NCBI RefSeq assembly: GCF_002532075.1
Contig: NZ_LYXE01000050.1
Location: forward strand, 1 to 64,000
From: Candidatus Chloroploca asiatica
GTDB lineage: Bacteria > Chloroflexota > Chloroflexia > Chloroflexales > Chloroflexaceae
Direction: 5' to 3'
Length of the DNA: 64,000 bases
Position 1 is the first letter of the stretch. Each line of letters starts with the position of its first letter. Positions 43,280 to 51,970 of this stretch are shown here, piece by piece. The translations under genes and the position numbers were made by a program. The notes beneath the pieces were generated by a model. That model worked only from the letters and a program-made list of their open reading frames with translations. It was not told the origin of the DNA and searched no databases.

Positions 43280-44122
43280 ATGCGCGGATCACAGACCCTC
43301 CCCGCCATACCGTCCGATGCGCCATCTAACCGCTTCTGGCGCCCATTCCTCGCGCTCGCCGCGCTGGGCCTGGCCGGCTTGCTCGGCCTGCCGCTGATCC
43401 TGGCGCCGCAGATCGAGGCCATGATTGCAAGCGGCCTTCTGCCGCCCGACTCCAGCGTGCGCGTGCGCGTGCTGGCACTTACGGCACTCTCGCTCGTCGG
43501 GCCGGGGTTACTGCTGCTTATCGCCGTAGCGGTGGGTGTGCGCCTTGCGCCGCGCGTGGGGTTACGCTCCCATCTGGCCGCCCGCTTTGGCGCCGGTGAA
43601 CCTTCAGCGCAGAGCCTACGGAGCGAAGCGCCACTGGCGATCGGCTTGGGGCTGGGCGCGGCGCTGGTGATTGCCGCCATCGATGCGGCATTGATGCCGT
43701 TCATGCCTGGTCTGGAGTCATTGCAAACCGCACAACCGCCGCTGCTCGCGCGCCTTGTCGCCGGCATGCTCTATGGCGGCATCGTCGAAGAGTTGCTGTT
43801 GCGTTGGGGCGTCATGACCCTACTCGTCTGGCTCGGCTGGCGGCTGCTTCAGGGTGGGCGCAATGCGCCGCGGGCGAGCCTGTTTCTTGCTGCGGCGTTG
43901 ATCAGCGCGGTGCTGTTCGGCGCATTGCACCTGCCGGCGCTGGCCGGCCAGATCGTGCTCACACCCCTGCTCATTGCCCGCACAATCGGGCTGAACGCCC
44001 TGGGCGGCATCGTCTTCGGATGGCTTTACTGGCGGCGCAGCCTGGAAGCGGCAATGCTGGCCCACGCTGCTACACATCTCGGCTTTGCGCTGGTGGAACT
44101 GGCGCTGCTGGGGCGCGCATAG
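43280..44122 (+). CDS. CPBP-family intramembrane glutamic endopeptidase
   Basis: A 280-residue protease of the CPBP (CAAX protease/bacteriocin-processing, Rce1-like) family. Motif 1 is YGGIVEELLLRWGVM with the catalytic EE pair, motif 2 is FGALHLPAL and motif 3 is HAATHLG, embedded in about eight membrane helices. These enzymes cleave prenylated or membrane-associated peptides, or act in bacteriocin self-immunity. The ATG at 43280 has AAGGAG nine bases upstream and replaces the TTG at 43253. It heads a run of same-strand genes that ends at the LAL regulator. Confidence 0.9.
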   Translation: MRGSQTLPAIPSDAPSNRFWRPFLALAALGLAGLLGLPLILAPQIEAMIASGLLPPDSSVRVRVLALTALSLVGPGLLLLIAVAVGVRLAPRVGLRSHLAARFGAGEPSAQSLRSEAPLAIGLGLGAALVIAAIDAALMPFMPGLESLQTAQPPLLARLVAGMLYGGIVEELLLRWGVMTLLVWLGWRLLQGGRNAPRASLFLAAALISAVLFGALHLPALAGQIVLTPLLIARTIGLNALGGIVFGWLYWRRSLEAAMLAHAATHLGFALVELALLGRA

Positions 44123-44144
44123 TTACAAACTCGGAAGGAAACGT

Positions 44145-45062
44145 ATGACCCCCTTAGTCATTGACCAGATCGCCAAATCGTTTGCCCAGACCGTCGCCGT
44201 ACGCGACGTCAGTTTTCAGGTGAACGCCGGGGAGATCTTCGCCTTGCTTGGCCCCAATGGGGCAGGGAAGACGACGACTATTCGCATGGCGCTCGACTTC
44301 TTCAAGCCCGACCATGGTGAGATTCGCCTGTTCGGCGAACCGCCCGGCGCGCACACCTTCGACCGGATCGGCTATCTGCCTGAGGAGCGTGGACTGTATC
44401 GCAACCTTAATCTGCTTGATTGTCTGGTCTATCTCGCCGGCCTCAAGGGGCTGCGTACCGCCGAAGCGCGCCGGCGTCTGCAGCACTGGCTGGAGCGCTT
44501 TGACCTTGCCGCTCATACCGGGAAGAAGGTCGGCGACCTGAGCCGTGGCATGCAGCAGAAGGCTCAGTTTATCGCCGCGCTCGTCCACGAGCCAGATCTC
44601 TTGATCGTCGATGAGCCGTTTGCCGCACTTGATCCGGTGAATACGCGCTTGATCAAGACCGTCCTGGTCGAACTGGCTGCGCAAGGGAAGACCGTGATCA
44701 TGTCCACGCACCAGATGCACCTAGTGGAAGAATTGGCCGAGCGGATGGTGATGATCAACCGCGGCGAAGTGGTGCTCTACGGCACAGTTGCCGACGTCCG
44801 GCGCCAATTTGCCGCCAATGCCGTCGTGGTTGAAGGGCGCGGTCAGCTCGACTGTCTGCCGGGTGTCGCCGCAATCGAACCGGCGGCAGGTAACGATACG
44901 CTGTTATTGCGCCTGGAGGAGTACGTGACGCCGCAGGAGGCGTTGCGCAGCTTGGTCGCGCAACCAGCGTTTACAGTGGAACGTTTCGCCGTTGCCGTAC
45001 CGAGCCTGGACGATATTTTTGTGCGCGTCGCTTCCGGCGAGCAGATGGAGGGGGTCGCGTAA
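44145..45062 (+). CDS. ABC transporter ATP-binding protein, NatA-like
   Basis: A 305-residue ATPase with Walker A LLGPNGAGKTTTIRMAL, Q-loop YLPEERGLYRNLN, signature LSRGMQQKAQFIAAL and Walker B LLIVDEPFAALDPVN. The C-terminal domain (EGRGQLDCLPGVAAIEPAAG and on) is typical of NatA/YhaQ. Paired with two permeases downstream, it forms an ABC-2 exporter of the Na+ or peptide-efflux type. AAGGA stands six bases before the ATG at 44145. Stop and next start overlap (TAATG). Confidence 0.93.
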   Translation: MTPLVIDQIAKSFAQTVAVRDVSFQVNAGEIFALLGPNGAGKTTTIRMALDFFKPDHGEIRLFGEPPGAHTFDRIGYLPEERGLYRNLNLLDCLVYLAGLKGLRTAEARRRLQHWLERFDLAAHTGKKVGDLSRGMQQKAQFIAALVHEPDLLIVDEPFAALDPVNTRLIKTVLVELAAQGKTVIMSTHQMHLVEELAERMVMINRGEVVLYGTVADVRRQFAANAVVVEGRGQLDCLPGVAAIEPAAGNDTLLLRLEEYVTPQEALRSLVAQPAFTVERFAVAVPSLDDIFVRVASGEQMEGVA

Positions 45063-46285
45063 TGCGCAGATTGATCTGGATCGCCCGCCACGAGTACTGG
45101 CACCATGTGCGCCGGCGAGGTTTTCTCCTCGCCACCCTTGGTTTGCCGATCCTCGTCATCGGCGGTATAGCGGTGTTGATTCTGGTGCTCGCCAATACGG
45201 TTCGCTCGGAGGAGGCGATCGGCTATATTGATGAGGCCGGTTTCCTGGTGGGCGCAATCCCATCTGCCGAAGCTGAGCGCACGACCGTACCACTGCTGGC
45301 GTTTCCCGACGCGGATGCGGCGCAGGCCGCTCTGGACGCTGAAACGATCGCGGCGTATGTTGTGCTGCCGACCGATGATCCGTTGCTTCGCGAGGTGGCG
45401 CTGTACGGCAAGGAAACCCTCTCGCCTGAGGGTCGGCGCAGCCTCGAAGCGGTGCTGAACCGCAGCTTGCTGGTGCGCGAAGATCCGCCGCATGCAGTTG
45501 TGGATCGTGCGCTCGACCCGCTTGGTGCGCTGGAGACGCGCACGCTCACCGGGGAAGTCGTTCGGCCTGAAGCTCAGATCGACGCAGTTGCTGTGGCGAT
45601 CCTCGGCAGCCTGCTGTTTGCGCTGACGGTCTTCTCGGCGGCTAGTTATCTGCTTCAGGCGCTGGTCGAGGAGAAAGAGAACCGCACAATGGAGATCGTC
45701 ACTACGTCGGTGACGCCCTGGCAATTGATTGGCGGCAAGACGCTCGGCCTGGGTCTGATCGGGTTGACGATAGCCATGGCCTGGTTTGCTGTGCTAACGC
45801 TGGCTTATGTGATCGGGCTAACCCGCTTTGCGCCGCTGCGTGAAGTGCCGTTGCCGCTGGGTCTGCTGGGGCCGGCCATGCTCTTCCTGGTGCTCGGTTT
45901 TCTCCTCTTCGCGGGAATTATGGTTGCGATCAGCGCTGTTGTGACGACGGCGCAAGAAGGACAACAGTTCGCCGGGGTCCTTACCCTTGCGGCGGTTGCG
46001 CCGCTCATGTTCAACTGGCTGTTTTTCAGTAATCCTGACGGCCCGTTTGCAACGACGCTCAGCCTCTTCCCGCCATCGGCGCCGATCGCGATGCTGTTGC
46101 GCCTGGCGGTTGGCACGGTTCCCGTCTGGCAGTTGGTGTTGAGCGTGACGCTGCTCACGGCGACGGCGCTCCTTACCGTGTGGAGCGCAACCCGCCTGTT
46201 TCGCCAGGGAATGCTGCGCTATGGCAAACGCTTGCACCTGCGCGACATACTCGGCGCACTTCGCGCCGCTGGAGGGCGAGTCTGA
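45062..46285 (+). CDS. ABC-2 permease, NatB/YhaP-like (first)
   Basis: A 407-residue permease with one N-terminal helix (RGFLLATLGLPILVIGGIAVLILVL), a large outer loop (about residues 50-175) and five C-terminal helices. The motif LQALVEEKENRTMEIVTTSVTPWQLIGGKTLGLGLIGL is typical of the NatB/YhaP group. It overlaps the upstream ATPase by one base and the second permease by one base. The pair is likely to be a heterodimer. Confidence 0.9.
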   Translation: MRRLIWIARHEYWHHVRRRGFLLATLGLPILVIGGIAVLILVLANTVRSEEAIGYIDEAGFLVGAIPSAEAERTTVPLLAFPDADAAQAALDAETIAAYVVLPTDDPLLREVALYGKETLSPEGRRSLEAVLNRSLLVREDPPHAVVDRALDPLGALETRTLTGEVVRPEAQIDAVAVAILGSLLFALTVFSAASYLLQALVEEKENRTMEIVTTSVTPWQLIGGKTLGLGLIGLTIAMAWFAVLTLAYVIGLTRFAPLREVPLPLGLLGPAMLFLVLGFLLFAGIMVAISAVVTTAQEGQQFAGVLTLAAVAPLMFNWLFFSNPDGPFATTLSLFPPSAPIAMLLRLAVGTVPVWQLVLSVTLLTATALLTVWSATRLFRQGMLRYGKRLHLRDILGALRAAGGRV

Positions 46286-47514
46286 TGCGTAAGACGTTGC
46301 TTGTGATGGTCCATGAGTTCTTCCGCCATGTGCGCCGGCCCAGCTTTTTGCTCACCACTGTGATGGTGCCGCTGATTCTCGGCGCAATTGTCCTGATCCC
46401 ATCGATCGCTACCGACCGGTTGGGGAGGGAAGATGCGAGCGTACGTGATGCGCCGGCGCTGATCGGCTATGTTGATGCGAGTGGGGTGCTGCCAACAGAC
46501 GCATCCTCACCCAACATGCGCGCCTTCGCGACGACCGAGGATGCCGAACGTGCGTTGCAGGAGGGTGTGGTCGTGGGCTTTTACCACTTCCCGCCCGACT
46601 ACCTGGACGGCGGCGTGGTAACGTGGGTCGCTGCTGACGGGTCAGGATCAGGCCCGCAAGGCCGCTCGGCGATGACGGATCTGGTGCGCACTGGTCTGCT
46701 TGAGGCCGAGCCGGCACTGGCCGAACGCCTTGCAACGCCGCTTGCGCTGCGGTATGTTCCTGTCGAACCAGTTGCACCCGAGGTGCCCGCCGAATCCGGC
46801 GATGAAACTGGGGTGCTCATCTCCCTGGATTTCGCTCTGCCGTACGTCCTTGCCCTGTTGCTCTACATAACGATCTTTTCGTCGGCAAGCTTTCTCCTGC
46901 AAAGCGTGACCGAGGAGAAAGAAAACCGCACGATTGAGATCATCCTCAATGCCTTGCCGCCATCCCAGTTGCTTATCGGCAAGGTTGTCGGACTGGGCTT
47001 GCTCGGCGTGGTGCAGGTGGTGGTCTGGATCGGCTTCGGCGCCCTGTTCCTGACGCTGAGCGGTGCAGCGCCGGCTACCGCCGGGTTAACCATTTCGTGG
47101 GGGCTCGTCGGTCTGGCGCTTGTCTACTACAGCTTGGGCTTCCTGGTGTACGGCAGTTTGCTGGCGGCGATCGGCGCAACCGTAACGAACATGCGCGAGG
47201 GTTCGCAGCTATTGGCCGTGCTGATCATTCCCTGCTTGCTCCCGCTCTGGATGATGGGCGCGATTGTCGCTACGCCGCATAGCCTCCTGGCAACAACCTT
47301 GAGCCTCTTCCCGCTTACCGCGCCGGTAACGATGATGATCCGAGCGCCCCTGACCACAATTGCGCCCTGGGAGATCGCCCTGAGCATCATCACGCTGACG
47401 CTGGGCGCCGGACTAGCGCTGTGGTTGGCGGCGCGGCTCTTTCGGGCTGGCACGCTGCTGGCGGGGCAGCGATTAAGCATGAAAGCCGTATTCGCGGCAT
47501 TACGAACAGGTTAG
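46285..47514 (+). CDS. ABC-2 permease, NatB/YhaP-like (second)
   Basis: A 409-residue paralogue of the preceding permease with the same layout: N-terminal helix, outer domain with EDAERALQEGVVVGFYHFPPDY, then LQSVTEEKENRTIEIILNALPPSQLLIGKVVGLGLLGV and five further helices. The start is the ATG within the upstream TGATG, coupling translation. Two unequal permeases with one ATPase suggest an asymmetric exporter. Confidence 0.9.
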   Translation: MRKTLLVMVHEFFRHVRRPSFLLTTVMVPLILGAIVLIPSIATDRLGREDASVRDAPALIGYVDASGVLPTDASSPNMRAFATTEDAERALQEGVVVGFYHFPPDYLDGGVVTWVAADGSGSGPQGRSAMTDLVRTGLLEAEPALAERLATPLALRYVPVEPVAPEVPAESGDETGVLISLDFALPYVLALLLYITIFSSASFLLQSVTEEKENRTIEIILNALPPSQLLIGKVVGLGLLGVVQVVVWIGFGALFLTLSGAAPATAGLTISWGLVGLALVYYSLGFLVYGSLLAAIGATVTNMREGSQLLAVLIIPCLLPLWMMGAIVATPHSLLATTLSLFPLTAPVTMMIRAPLTTIAPWEIALSIITLTLGAGLALWLAARLFRAGTLLAGQRLSMKAVFAALRTG

Positions 47515-47530
47515 CCTGCAGGAGAAGACC

Positions 47531-48097
47531 ATGGATCATCCGCTCACGACCCTCCGTGCCGATTTCGATGCTCAGGCCGGTCGTTCGCTCGCTTTGCCGC
47601 TTGCCGGCGCGATCGTCTGGGCAGTGATCGGGTTGGCTGCGCTGTTGCTACCGCAGCGCCCGGCAACCCTCTTGCTCCTGTTCGGTTCAGGCGCGATCTT
47701 CCCGCTCGGCCTTGCGCTTGCGGCGCTTCTGCGCGAACGTCTGCTGGACAATACGAACCCGCTCGCAAAGCTCATGGGCCTGTGCGTCCTGATGGTCAAC
47801 CTGCTCTGGGCATTACATCTCACCCTGCTGAGCCGCGATCCTGCGCTGCTGCCGTTGAGCCTCGGCATCGGGCTGGGCTTGCATTGGATCGTGTTTTCGT
47901 GGATCATTCAGCACCCGCTGGGGATTGTGCACACGGTGCTGCGGACAGTGCTGGCAACCGGGCTCTGGTGGCTCTTTCCAGTGCATCCGATCACCGCTGT
48001 TGCGGCAGCTGTCGTGCTCGCTTACCTCTATTCCATCGTCGCATTAGCAACGCGTCGGCGCAACAATCAGCCCGCTGGGCAAGCGCAACCCGTATAA
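47531..48097 (+). CDS. Multi-pass membrane protein, DUF7010-like
   Basis: A 188-residue protein with six helices (LPLAGAIVWAVIGLAALLLP, LLLLFGSGAIFPLGLALAAL, LMGLCVLMVNLLWALHLTLL, LPLSLGIGLGLHWIVFSWII, VLRTVLATGLWWLFPV, ITAVAAAVVLAYLYSIVALA). It fits the DUF7010 type as far as memory allows. It lies 16 bases after the second permease with CAGGAG upstream, probably in the same operon, and may be an accessory or immunity-like membrane protein. Confidence 0.75.
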   Translation: MDHPLTTLRADFDAQAGRSLALPLAGAIVWAVIGLAALLLPQRPATLLLLFGSGAIFPLGLALAALLRERLLDNTNPLAKLMGLCVLMVNLLWALHLTLLSRDPALLPLSLGIGLGLHWIVFSWIIQHPLGIVHTVLRTVLATGLWWLFPVHPITAVAAAVVLAYLYSIVALATRRRNNQPAGQAQPV

Positions 48098-48112
48098 ACC
48101 AGGATCCAGTCA

Positions 48113-48652
48113 ATGCTCTTTCCTACGCTCAGAACCAAGCGCCTCGTGTTGCGTCCAATCGCGCGCACCGATACGCCCTTCATCGTGCGCCACTTTCTCG
48201 ATCCGCAGGTGCAACGCTACCTGCTCGACGAAGAGCCCTTCACGACGGAAGCCCAAGCTGCAGCGATCATCGATTTCTACCTGGAGCGCCCCGACCTGCC
48301 CTACAACCGCTGGATCGTCGTGCGGAAGAGCGATGGTGAGCCGCTGGGCACCTGCGGCTTCCACCGTTGGAACCCACAGCATCGGCGGGCCGAGATTGGC
48401 TACGACCTCAGCCCGGCTTCCTGGGGGCACGGCTATATGCGCGAAGCCGTGCGGGCGATGCTGGCCCACGGCTTCGGTACGCTCGAACTCCACCGCATTG
48501 AGGCGATCGTGGCTGTGGCGAATGCCCCTTCAGCCAACCTTCTGTGCCGCCTTGGCTTCCAGCGCGAAGCTATCCTGCGCGACTACTACTTCCGCGACGG
48601 CGTGTTCCACGATCATCAGTTGTTCGCCTGTTTGCGCGGGGAAGAGCGCTGA
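48113..48652 (+). CDS. GNAT N-acetyltransferase, RimJ/RimL-like
   Basis: A 179-residue acetyl-CoA-dependent acetyltransferase. It begins LFPTLRTKRLVLRPIARTDT, as RimJ/RimL-type enzymes do. The core has GEPLGTCGFHRWNPQHRRAEIGYDL and the acetyl-CoA loop SWGHGYMREAVRAMLAHGF, then LHRIEAIVAVANAPSANLLC and LGFQREAILRDYYFRDGVFHD. Ribosomal N-terminal Ala or small-molecule acetylation is possible. It starts 15 bases after the membrane protein gene. Confidence 0.9.
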   Translation: MLFPTLRTKRLVLRPIARTDTPFIVRHFLDPQVQRYLLDEEPFTTEAQAAAIIDFYLERPDLPYNRWIVVRKSDGEPLGTCGFHRWNPQHRRAEIGYDLSPASWGHGYMREAVRAMLAHGFGTLELHRIEAIVAVANAPSANLLCRLGFQREAILRDYYFRDGVFHDHQLFACLRGEER

Positions 48653-48734
48653 CAGGCGAGCGGAGCGCGGGAGAACGGGAAAGCGGAGGGCGGACAAACC
48701 TTGCAAATCGGGTGCGCCCAACGAAGGAACAGCT

Positions 48735-48995
48735 ATGACCAACCCTACACCAAAAGCCACCCATCTGTGCTACCGTATCCGTGTACGTGGGCACCTACCG
48801 CCCGACTGGGGCGACTGGTTTGATGGCTTCAGTCTGGCGCACACCGCCGATGACGCTACGCTGCTCACGAGCCCACTACTCGACCAGGCCGCCCTCCACG
48901 GCGCGCTGGCGACGATCCGCGACCTCGGGCTATTCCTTGAGGCGGTCATCCCCATACCGTCGGAAACACCCGGCCCGCCCCGCAATGGAGGTTGA
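48735..48995 (+). CDS. Small conserved protein preceding the LAL regulator
   Basis: An 86-residue protein: MTNPTPKATHLCYRIRVRGH, then LPPDWGDWFDGFSLAHTADD and LLDQAALHGALATIRDLGLF. Short proteins of this shape are common in Actinobacteria and Chloroflexota, often near regulators or transporters, with no known function. The ATG at 48735 has AAGGA six bases upstream. The longer overlapping frame starting at 48333 is a shadow of the GNAT gene. Confidence 0.75.
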   Translation: MTNPTPKATHLCYRIRVRGHLPPDWGDWFDGFSLAHTADDATLLTSPLLDQAALHGALATIRDLGLFLEAVIPIPSETPGPPRNGG

Positions 48996-49081
48996 CAGGG
49001 TATGCTATTCTGAGAGAACATACATGTGTCCAGGCTACATCGCAACCTCTCAACGACGCAACAGCGACGCGGAGGTTATTC

Positions 49082-51829
49082 GTGTCTGAAGGAAACAGGG
49101 CGCCGCGCATGGCGCTTGATACGATTGTCCAAACCAAGCTCCACATCCCCGCAGTCCCCCATAGCTACGTTGCCCGTGCGCGGTTGCTGGTTCAGCTTGA
49201 AAGTGCCCAGCATGCCCGCCTGACCCTCATCACTGCCCCCGCTGGCTCTGGCAAGACGACCCTGGCGAGCAGTTGGGCTCACCAACAGGCCGATGCGGTT
49301 GTCTGGCTGGGGCTCGACCCTACCGACAATGATCCCGCCCGTTTCTGGTCATATGTGTTGCACGCCCTGCATGGCCTCGATCCCACCGGTGTCGCACCAT
49401 TGCTCGCCGCGCTGCGCTCGCCGCAGCCCTCGCCTATCGAGGCTATTCTTGCGGCACTACTCAATGCCCTCGCAGCCCGTCCCGCACCCCTGGCCATTGT
49501 GCTCGACGACTACCATACGATCGAGACGCCGGCCATCCACCGCGCCCTGACCTGGCTGATCGACCACCTGCCGCCCCAGGTACACCTGCTCATCGCCAGC
49601 CGCGCCGACCCGCCCCTGCCGCTCGGCCGCTGGCGGGTTCGCGGTCAACTCTGTGAACTACGCGCCCACGACCTGCGCTTCACCCACACAGAGGCGGCCA
49701 CGTTTCTGACCGACGCTATGGGCCTGGCTCTTGGCCCCGCCGAGGTGGCCGCGCTCGATGACCGGGTCGAGGGCTGGGCCGCCGGTTTGCAACTCGCTGC
49801 CCTGGCGCTGCGCGGCCACGCCGATCCGATTGCGCGCATTGCTGTCTTCAGCGGGCGGCATGCGTATGTGCTGGCCTACCTCGTGGACGATGTACTCGCA
49901 GGCCAGCCGGAATACGTGCAACACTTCCTGCTGTGTACCGCCATTCTCGACCAGATGAGCGCGCCGCTCTGCGATGCCGTGCTGGGGGCGGTGGTGAGCA
50001 ACGCAAGCGCTGCGATCCCGACCTCGCGCTTTACCCTCGACTACCTCCGCGAGTGTAACCTGTTCCTCGTGCCGCTCGACGACGAGGGCAACTGGTTCCG
50101 CTACCACCATCTGTTCCGCGATGTGCTGCGTCATCGCCTGCGCCAGACCAACCCGGCCCACATCCCCGAACTGCACTGCCGCGCTGCCGCGTGGTTCGCC
50201 GCGCAAGGGCTGATCGACGCGGCGATCCAGCATGCGCTCGCCGCCGGCGATCATCTCCTCGCCGCCCGCTGGATCGAGCGAGCCGTGGATGTGGCGCTGC
50301 GTAGCGGCGACATCGCCCCCCTGCGCGGCTGGCTCGCCACCCTTCCCGAGGCGCTTGTCCGGGCCCGGCCGCAGCTCGCAGTCGGCCAACTCTGGCTCCT
50401 CTTCATTACGGGCCAGGAAGATCTGGTGCCGACCTGGATCGACGCACTTGCGGCGGCTCTGACTGCTGAGCCCGACGGTGACGCGGTGCGCTCGGCTGAG
50501 GATCAGGCTCGGCTGCGGGCCGAGCTCGCGGCGCTCCGCGCCCAACAGGCCATCCACATGGGTGAACTGGACGAGGCAGTGGCGCAGTGCCGCGCTGGTC
50601 TGTCCATCGCCCCCAGCGGGGCGCTGCGTACCCGCGGAGCACTGGAGCTCCTTCAGGGAACGGTGATCCGCCTAATGGGGGATTTCACAGCGGCGGTGGC
50701 CCACTTCACCGCCGCACGCCGTCTGGCGGAGCAAGGCGGCGAAGAGCTTCTTCTGCTCCATGTGGCGGAAAGCCTCGCCAATCTGGCCGAAATACGTGGG
50801 CAACTCGCTGCCATGGTCACCGAATATGCGCGCATGCGTCGCTTGACCGTTGATGCCTCTGGACAACCCATGCCCCTGGCGGGGATGGCGCTGATCGGCA
50901 TGGGCAAGGTCGCCCGCGAACGCAACGATCTGGAGGCCGCGGCAGCGCTGCTCGCCGAAGGAATCGACATCGCGAGGCGCAGTGCGATCAGTGGGGTCGC
51001 CATCGATGGACTGATGGTTCTGGCGCTGGTAGAGATCGCAAAGGGCAACCAGGCCGGTGCAGCGCTGCACCTTCAAGAGGCGGCAGCCCTCGCCGAGCGT
51101 TGGCACTCGGCAATGGTCGAAGCGCGGGTGGCCGTGTTCCGGGCGCGCCTGGCCCTCGCCGCCGGAAACGTGAAGGACGCGGTACGTTGGGCGATAACAA
51201 CGTCGGAGCAACCCGCTGCATCATACTCCGACCAGGGCGAAATTGAGCAACTAACCCTGGTGCGGGTCTGGATCGCTCAAGGTCGCACCCGCCAGGCGCG
51301 GACGTTGCTCACACGGCTAGAGCAGAGCGCTCGTGCGGGCCTTCGCCACGGGCGGCTGATCGAAATCCTGGCCCTGCGAGCACTTGTCGCCCAAGCCGTC
51401 GGCGATGATGCCACCGCGTCCGCAACGCTGGCTGAGGCGCTTGCCCTAGGACAGGCCGAGGGCTATGTGCGTGTCTTCGCCGACGAGGGTGTGGCCATGG
51501 GCAACCTGGTACGGCGGGTGGCGGCGCAGCGCGGCGGAGGACAGGCATTCGGGCTGCGGGCCGACTACCTGGCCGCAGTGCAGGAGGCATGCACGGGGCC
51601 GCAGAGCCCACCTGTAACCACGAATGAGCAACTGGTCGAGCCGCTGAGCGTCCGCGAGCAGGAGGTGCTGGCCCTGATCGCGGCGGGTTGCTCGAACCGG
51701 GAGATCGCCGATTGCCTGATCATTTCGGTGGCCACGGTGCGCAAACACGTCGAGAACATTCACGGCAAGCTCGGTGTGCAAAGCCGTACCCAGGCCGCCG
51801 CGCGCGCGCGTGAGTTCGGCCTGGCATAG
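49082..51829 (+). CDS. LAL (MalT-like) LuxR-family transcriptional regulator
   Basis: A 915-residue signal-transduction ATPase regulator. The STAND NTPase domain has Walker A TAPAGSGKTT (residues 51-60), Walker B PLAIVLDDYH and the arm IASRADPPLPLGRWR. A long TPR-like superhelix (about 390-830) follows. The C-terminal LuxR HTH reads LSVREQEVLALIAAGCSNRE, then IADCLIISVATVRKHVENIH and GKLGVQSRTQAAARAREFG. A GTG at 49082 with GGAGG six bases upstream is the best start; the frame is open to 48992, and ATG 49109 is a third possibility. By position it may control the nearby promoters with TACG repeats; that link is inferred. Confidence 0.93.
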   Translation: MSEGNRAPRMALDTIVQTKLHIPAVPHSYVARARLLVQLESAQHARLTLITAPAGSGKTTLASSWAHQQADAVVWLGLDPTDNDPARFWSYVLHALHGLDPTGVAPLLAALRSPQPSPIEAILAALLNALAARPAPLAIVLDDYHTIETPAIHRALTWLIDHLPPQVHLLIASRADPPLPLGRWRVRGQLCELRAHDLRFTHTEAATFLTDAMGLALGPAEVAALDDRVEGWAAGLQLAALALRGHADPIARIAVFSGRHAYVLAYLVDDVLAGQPEYVQHFLLCTAILDQMSAPLCDAVLGAVVSNASAAIPTSRFTLDYLRECNLFLVPLDDEGNWFRYHHLFRDVLRHRLRQTNPAHIPELHCRAAAWFAAQGLIDAAIQHALAAGDHLLAARWIERAVDVALRSGDIAPLRGWLATLPEALVRARPQLAVGQLWLLFITGQEDLVPTWIDALAAALTAEPDGDAVRSAEDQARLRAELAALRAQQAIHMGELDEAVAQCRAGLSIAPSGALRTRGALELLQGTVIRLMGDFTAAVAHFTAARRLAEQGGEELLLLHVAESLANLAEIRGQLAAMVTEYARMRRLTVDASGQPMPLAGMALIGMGKVARERNDLEAAAALLAEGIDIARRSAISGVAIDGLMVLALVEIAKGNQAGAALHLQEAAALAERWHSAMVEARVAVFRARLALAAGNVKDAVRWAITTSEQPAASYSDQGEIEQLTLVRVWIAQGRTRQARTLLTRLEQSARAGLRHGRLIEILALRALVAQAVGDDATASATLAEALALGQAEGYVRVFADEGVAMGNLVRRVAAQRGGGQAFGLRADYLAAVQEACTGPQSPPVTTNEQLVEPLSVREQEVLALIAAGCSNREIADCLIISVATVRKHVENIHGKLGVQSRTQAAARAREFGLA

Positions 51830-51875
51830 CTGGCGAGGTGCGTGCGGCGCGGCGTGAGCATCCGGGTGTAAAGGG

Positions 51876-51929
51876 ATGCGCTACAGGAGTATCGTCGAGG
51901 AGTTGCTGCTGCGCTGGGGCTTCTTGCCA
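51876..51929 (+). pseudogene. CPBP protease motif fragment
   Basis: The short stretch MRYRSIVEELLLRWGFLP repeats the motif-1 core of the CPBP protease at 43.8 kb (GGIVEELLLRWGVM) with synonymous changes in the DNA. Nothing else of the family is visible. It is probably the scar of a deleted CPBP gene between the LAL gene and the hydrolase. Confidence 0.6.
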
Positions 51930-51970
51930 TACGGCTGTAGGCAACGCAGACGGCTACCGACAGCAACGCG

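Noticed and set aside
48333-48995. Overlapping 220-codon frame
   Set aside because: The first part is a shadow of the GNAT gene; only the last 86 codons, from the ATG at 48735 with a good ribosome site, look real.
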